From positions 2,437,001-2,501,000 of the forward strand of contig NZ_CP045696.1 in assembly GCF_009676955.1 (NCBI RefSeq): a DNA stretch of 64,000 nt. The letters run 5' to 3'. A model generated the notes under the pieces. That model was not told where the DNA came from and ran no database searches. It was given only the letters and a program-made list of their open reading frames with translations. Within the stretch, counting starts at the first letter, position 1. Every line of letters begins with the position of its first letter. Origin of the DNA: Sodaliphilus pleomorphus (GTDB taxonomy: Bacteria > Bacteroidota > Bacteroidia > Bacteroidales > Muribaculaceae). A program made the translations under genes and the position numbers. Positions 61,623-64,000 of this stretch are shown here, piece after piece.

Positions 61623-61915
61623 TACTTTTTACCACCTCTTGCTCTGCGATCGCCAGCACTGTCTGACTTTGAGCCACGATTTACAGATGATTTCTTATAG
61701 ACCAACCCACGACTGGTATGCGACAAGTCCTTACCTCTGCGACTTGCCTTGCCGTACTTCTTGTCATGTTCAGCATTGGCTTTCTTCAACTCGCCACGCT
61801 TTTTCACCTGCTCGGGTTTGCTGTTGAACTCGGTGTCGTAAGCCTTTTTCTTCGCCCTTGCTTTTGGGTGAGTTTGGTAGTATTTTGCGCTACGACTTGA
61901 CATCGGTCTTGACAT
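61622..61915 (-). CDS. Basic HNH-like phage protein
   Basis: 97 residues, very rich in Lys and Arg. The pattern AKYYQTHPKARAKKKAYDTEFNS... DLSHTSRGLVYKKSSVNRGSKSD matches a small family widespread in tailed phages, sometimes called HNH-like. It may bind DNA or act in packaging. Its start overlaps the end of 61890-62228 by 26 bp. Confidence 0.65.
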   Translation of the reverse strand: MSRPMSSRSAKYYQTHPKARAKKKAYDTEFNSKPEQVKKRGELKKANAEHDKKYGKASRRGKDLSHTSRGLVYKKSSVNRGSKSDSAGDRRARGGKK

Positions 61916-62228
61916 TTATATAGATACAACCACTCACGATAATGTCGACTCCTTGTTTGTGGACATTATACTCAATATACTCGCCTTTTAGCAGTCCTGC
62001 ATAAATTGACTGGCGGACACGCTTTTTTGTGTCGCTTATTAACTCATGTTGCGCCTTGACATATGAGCAGCCTTTGCGCTGGCGATAGTGACCAATTTCG
62101 GCAGGTGACACCGCAAATGAAATGCCGAGTTTCTTTGTTTCACGTCCTTTCTCTGACACCATGCTGAATAGACTTGGGTTAAGCCATGTAGCAAGACGGA
62201 TAAGGTATGTTGCTATCTTTTCTTTCAT
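61890..62228 (-). CDS. Hypothetical phage head-module protein
   Basis: 112 residues: helical start (MKEKIATYLIRLATWLNPSLF) and then a mixed domain with GEYIEYNVHKQGVDIIVSGCIYIN. 12 bp after the portal. No family recognised. Confidence 0.5.
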   Translation of the reverse strand: MKEKIATYLIRLATWLNPSLFSMVSEKGRETKKLGISFAVSPAEIGHYRQRKGCSYVKAQHELISDTKKRVRQSIYAGLLKGEYIEYNVHKQGVDIIVSGCIYINVKTDVKS

Positions 62229-62240
62229 AAGTCATTGAAT

Positions 62241-63683
62241 TTACATAGCGCCCTCAAAAACGCTATTCATCTGAACGGACTTTTCTTTCGCTGATTCTTG
62301 CTGTATCTGCTCCAGTGTAGCTTGTGCGTCTTTCGACTTGCCAAAACGTTCGATACTCTCCAGTTGGCTTTCAATAGCTTTGCCACCATTAGCCTTCATG
62401 CGTAGGTTGATTTCTGCTTCTTCATTGCGCATAACGTAAGGCTGAATATGGTGGGTCACAATCACGTTATCAACCTCACTTGCCCACGCTTGGTTCATCT
62501 GTTTGATAAAAGCCTTAATCACGTTACACTCTCGCTCAAAGAACTCTATCATCGGTTGGCTCTCCTCGCCAGTGCGGAGCAAGGCATCCATCAGAACCGT
62601 CATGCGAGCGTCGTAACCTATATTGCCCAGTGCCATCATGTTCTTGAAACTGGTATCGGGCATTTGGTTGAGTTGCCAAAACAAATCCAGCGAGCGGTCT
62701 ATGTGGCTCTTGGTGGCTTCCTGTGACTGGTTCCATGACACATAGGACACATCACCGCCATTCTGCACTCTGTACACACGTCTGGTCTCACCCTTTTCTT
62801 CTTTGCCCGCTACGCCTCCAGCTACTTTGAGGATTGGTGCAGAATTGTAGGCCACGACATCGCTGTCACGAGAATGGGTGTACTCAACGTCCTCACGCAG
62901 TTGCGGTGTTCCTTGCTCCCACGTGGGGTTGTCTCGCCAAGCATACGACCCCGGTATCTTGCCAATCAGTATTTCATCACCATAGGTCGTGTTGCCTTCA
63001 CCATCCTCATAGACGATTTCGTCAACCCAACCTCGGTCAGCCTCTTTACGCCACTTAAAATGAGTGTCGGCAGTCCAAGTCTCAAAGAAGTCAACGTCCT
63101 CGTCCATGATCTTTTCAGTGTAGGCAATCGACATCGCTATCATGTCGTCATACTCATCAAGTAGAGGATACAGTACAACATCGTCATGCAGCGGCGAGAA
63201 TGTGCGGCAGCGGAGCTTGTACTCTGAATTAAAACCATAGTCAGTGTTTTGTTTCTTTACCACATACCAAAGCGTGAAAATCTCACAAGCAGCAAAGAAT
63301 GCGAAACCTCGCCTCATATTGACCGAGTTGATATGCGCTCGCTCATAAATGCGCTCAATCGCATTGGCTATATCTTGGCGAACTGCATTTCCCTCAATAT
63401 TAGAGTACACACGTTTCACCGGCAGCGTGAACGTGAACTGGTTCACTCTCTTGCAGAGCAAACGTTCCAAACCGATTGCCAACCTTGCCGCCTTGTCGAC
63501 CTTGCCGCCGCCACGCACCTTGTCACGTCTATCGTAAGTATCGTGAATAATGCGGTGTAGTTTGGGGTCAAGTACACTACGGAGATAACTCCATGATGGC
63601 GGAGTTGTCGACTTTTCTTGCAGGTCAGATATTATGGCATCAATCGGCCGATTGCGGTCTAATATCTCATCAAGTCTTTTCAT
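62241..63683 (-). CDS. Portal protein
   Basis: 480 residues from the ATG at 63683 (MKRLDEILDRNRPIDAII). Features of SPP1-gp6-like portals: long helical wing and stem, FAFFAACEIFTLWYVV, EYKLRCRTFSPLHDDVVLYP, PIL KVAGG turn, and RSLDLFWQLNQMPDTSFKNMMALGNIGYDARMTVL near the C-terminus. Forms the dodecameric ring for DNA entry. The position before MuF agrees. Confidence 0.82.
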   Translation of the reverse strand: MKRLDEILDRNRPIDAIISDLQEKSTTPPSWSYLRSVLDPKLHRIIHDTYDRRDKVRGGGKVDKAARLAIGLERLLCKRVNQFTFTLPVKRVYSNIEGNAVRQDIANAIERIYERAHINSVNMRRGFAFFAACEIFTLWYVVKKQNTDYGFNSEYKLRCRTFSPLHDDVVLYPLLDEYDDMIAMSIAYTEKIMDEDVDFFETWTADTHFKWRKEADRGWVDEIVYEDGEGNTTYGDEILIGKIPGSYAWRDNPTWEQGTPQLREDVEYTHSRDSDVVAYNSAPILKVAGGVAGKEEKGETRRVYRVQNGGDVSYVSWNQSQEATKSHIDRSLDLFWQLNQMPDTSFKNMMALGNIGYDARMTVLMDALLRTGEESQPMIEFFERECNVIKAFIKQMNQAWASEVDNVIVTHHIQPYVMRNEEAEINLRMKANGGKAIESQLESIERFGKSKDAQATLEQIQQESAKEKSVQMNSVFEGAM

Positions 63684-63713
63684 TTTTCGTACGAAATTGC
63701 TGTAATTACCCTG

Positions 63714-63745
63714 TAAAGATAATGAAAGTATTCGAGAACCGAATA
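63714..63745 (-). promoter_or_regulatory. Phage promoter with operator for the portal operon
   Basis: Minus strand -33-like TTCG at 63743-63740 and -7-like TATCTTTA at 63721-63714 with an 18-bp spacer. The operator TATTCGAGAACCGAATA at 63729-63745 is a near-perfect palindrome; a weaker second copy lies around 63774-63786. Confidence 0.6.
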
Positions 63746-63812
63746 CTTTTCTCACGAAAACTTTTCGAGCCCAAATACTTTCGAATAAAGAAACTTGTTC
63801 ATCAATGGTTTC

Positions 63813-64000
63813 TCATAGCTGTTTCAGTCCGAAAATGCGCTTCGTTACTCCCAGGGCATTATCGGTCAACTGGCGCTGCCACGCTTGGTTCATGCGTGAC
63901 CACTTGAAGGCATTTTGCTTTAACTGCGTTCTCAGTTCCTCGCTGGGAATCTCATCAAAGTACAGACGGATACGCTCATCTTGGTAGTCAAGTTCGATTG
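63813..64000 (-). CDS. C-terminal end of an unfinished phage gene
   Basis: Only the last 62 codons are in the window. The end reads DEIPSEELRTQLKQNAFKWSRMN, QAWQRQLTDNALGVTKRIF and GLKQL. The pattern 'FKWSxxxxAWQRQLTDNA' is like the end of DUF3560/antirestriction-type proteins of mobile elements. The label is tentative because most of the protein is missing. Confidence 0.6.
   Translation of the reverse strand, partial: IELDYQDERIRLYFDEIPSEELRTQLKQNAFKWSRMNQAWQRQLTDNALGVTKRIFGLKQL

Larger units (their letters stand above)
25563..64000. mobile_element. Siphovirus-type prophage at tRNA-Pro, right end outside the window
   Basis: From the tRNA-Pro 3' end onward the gene content is phage: integrase, lysis genes, tail fibres, tail tip, tape measure, tail tube, connectors, capsid, scaffold, terminase, MuF and portal. 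Base composition also drops in most of it. Genes other than the integrase and two small ones are on the minus strand. attR, a lysogeny repressor and any replication genes were not seen and may lie beyond 64000. The head genes look intact, so it may be functional. Long tape measure and long non-contractile-type tail genes suggest a siphovirus. Confidence 0.93.

Noticed and set aside
61440..61700. Plus-strand frame of 86 codons with a hydrophobic stretch
   Set aside because: It is antisense to the zinc-ribbon gene, which has precise TAATG/ATGA overlaps with its neighbours and is the better explanation.
25563..64000. CRISPR array or restriction/defence island in the prophage
   Set aside because: No regular direct repeats with spacers and no nuclease/methyltransferase pair were seen; the accessory genes are small and of unknown function.

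Overview
The window looks like a piece of a Bacteroidales chromosome (tentatively Muribaculaceae or Prevotella-like) carrying the larger part of a siphovirus-type prophage. The Bacteroidetes signs are: promoters of the TTTG / TAnnTTTG type in front of many genes (969-1000, 11645-11677, 14038-14069, 17265-17294, 25412-25441), few Shine-Dalgarno sequences, large secreted proteins ending in a type IX secretion-like C-terminal segment (8035-11496 and 17338-23292), and a LYS1/PcfJ/BRO repertoire usual in this phylum.

Chromosomal part (1-25562, GC-rich). It starts with the 3' end of a CPA2-type cation/proton antiporter, then a compact preQ0/preQ1 cluster (queF, queC, queD, queE), an exported M13 metallopeptidase, a small lipoprotein, an HMA-like/AraC fusion regulator and an exported GH5 glycosidase. 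Across a strong convergent terminator lies a large surface protein built from repeated jelly-roll-like and Fn3-like units. Next come a THUMP-like SAM methyltransferase, a CorA transporter with a possible switching leader, a zinc/manganese ABC binding protein and ATPase without an adjacent permease, an Lrp/AsnC regulator, a GNAT enzyme, a 1984-residue GLUG-repeat surface protein, aspS and tRNA-Pro(TGG).

Prophage part (25563 to beyond 64000, mostly AT-richer). A tyrosine integrase sits just 3' of tRNA-Pro, so the tRNA 3' end is the likely attachment site; the other end is outside the window. Nearly all other phage genes are on the minus strand. Read in transcription order from the right edge they are: an unfinished gene, portal, a basic HNH-like protein, a zinc-ribbon protein and a MuF head protein with a C-terminal HExxH domain; small accessory genes and a PcfJ-like protein; an operon with a DUF488-like protein, a tRNA-Gly, an amidoligase/GNAT-like fusion, a ParB-like protein, a saccharopine-dehydrogenase-like enzyme and both terminase subunits; accessory genes and a BRO antirepressor; scaffold, capsid, connectors, tail tube, tRNA-Asn, tape measure, tail tip, receptor-binding proteins; and the lysis genes (holin, M15 peptidase, spanin). 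Two plus-strand genes with their own promoter boxes (47082-47735 and 59421-59642) look like morons.

Two things stand out. First, the DUF488 / tRNA-Gly / amidoligase-GNAT / ParB / LYS1-like / terminase operon (50014-56272) has the make-up of a system that makes or transfers an amino-acid-derived group, perhaps onto phage DNA before packaging; its tRNA-Gly keeps glycine identity bases but has lost U33. Second, at least five minus-strand phage promoters carry a similar 17-bp partly palindromic operator over the -33 box, which suggests a phage-wide regulon. Function statements for both are inference from sequence and family knowledge.
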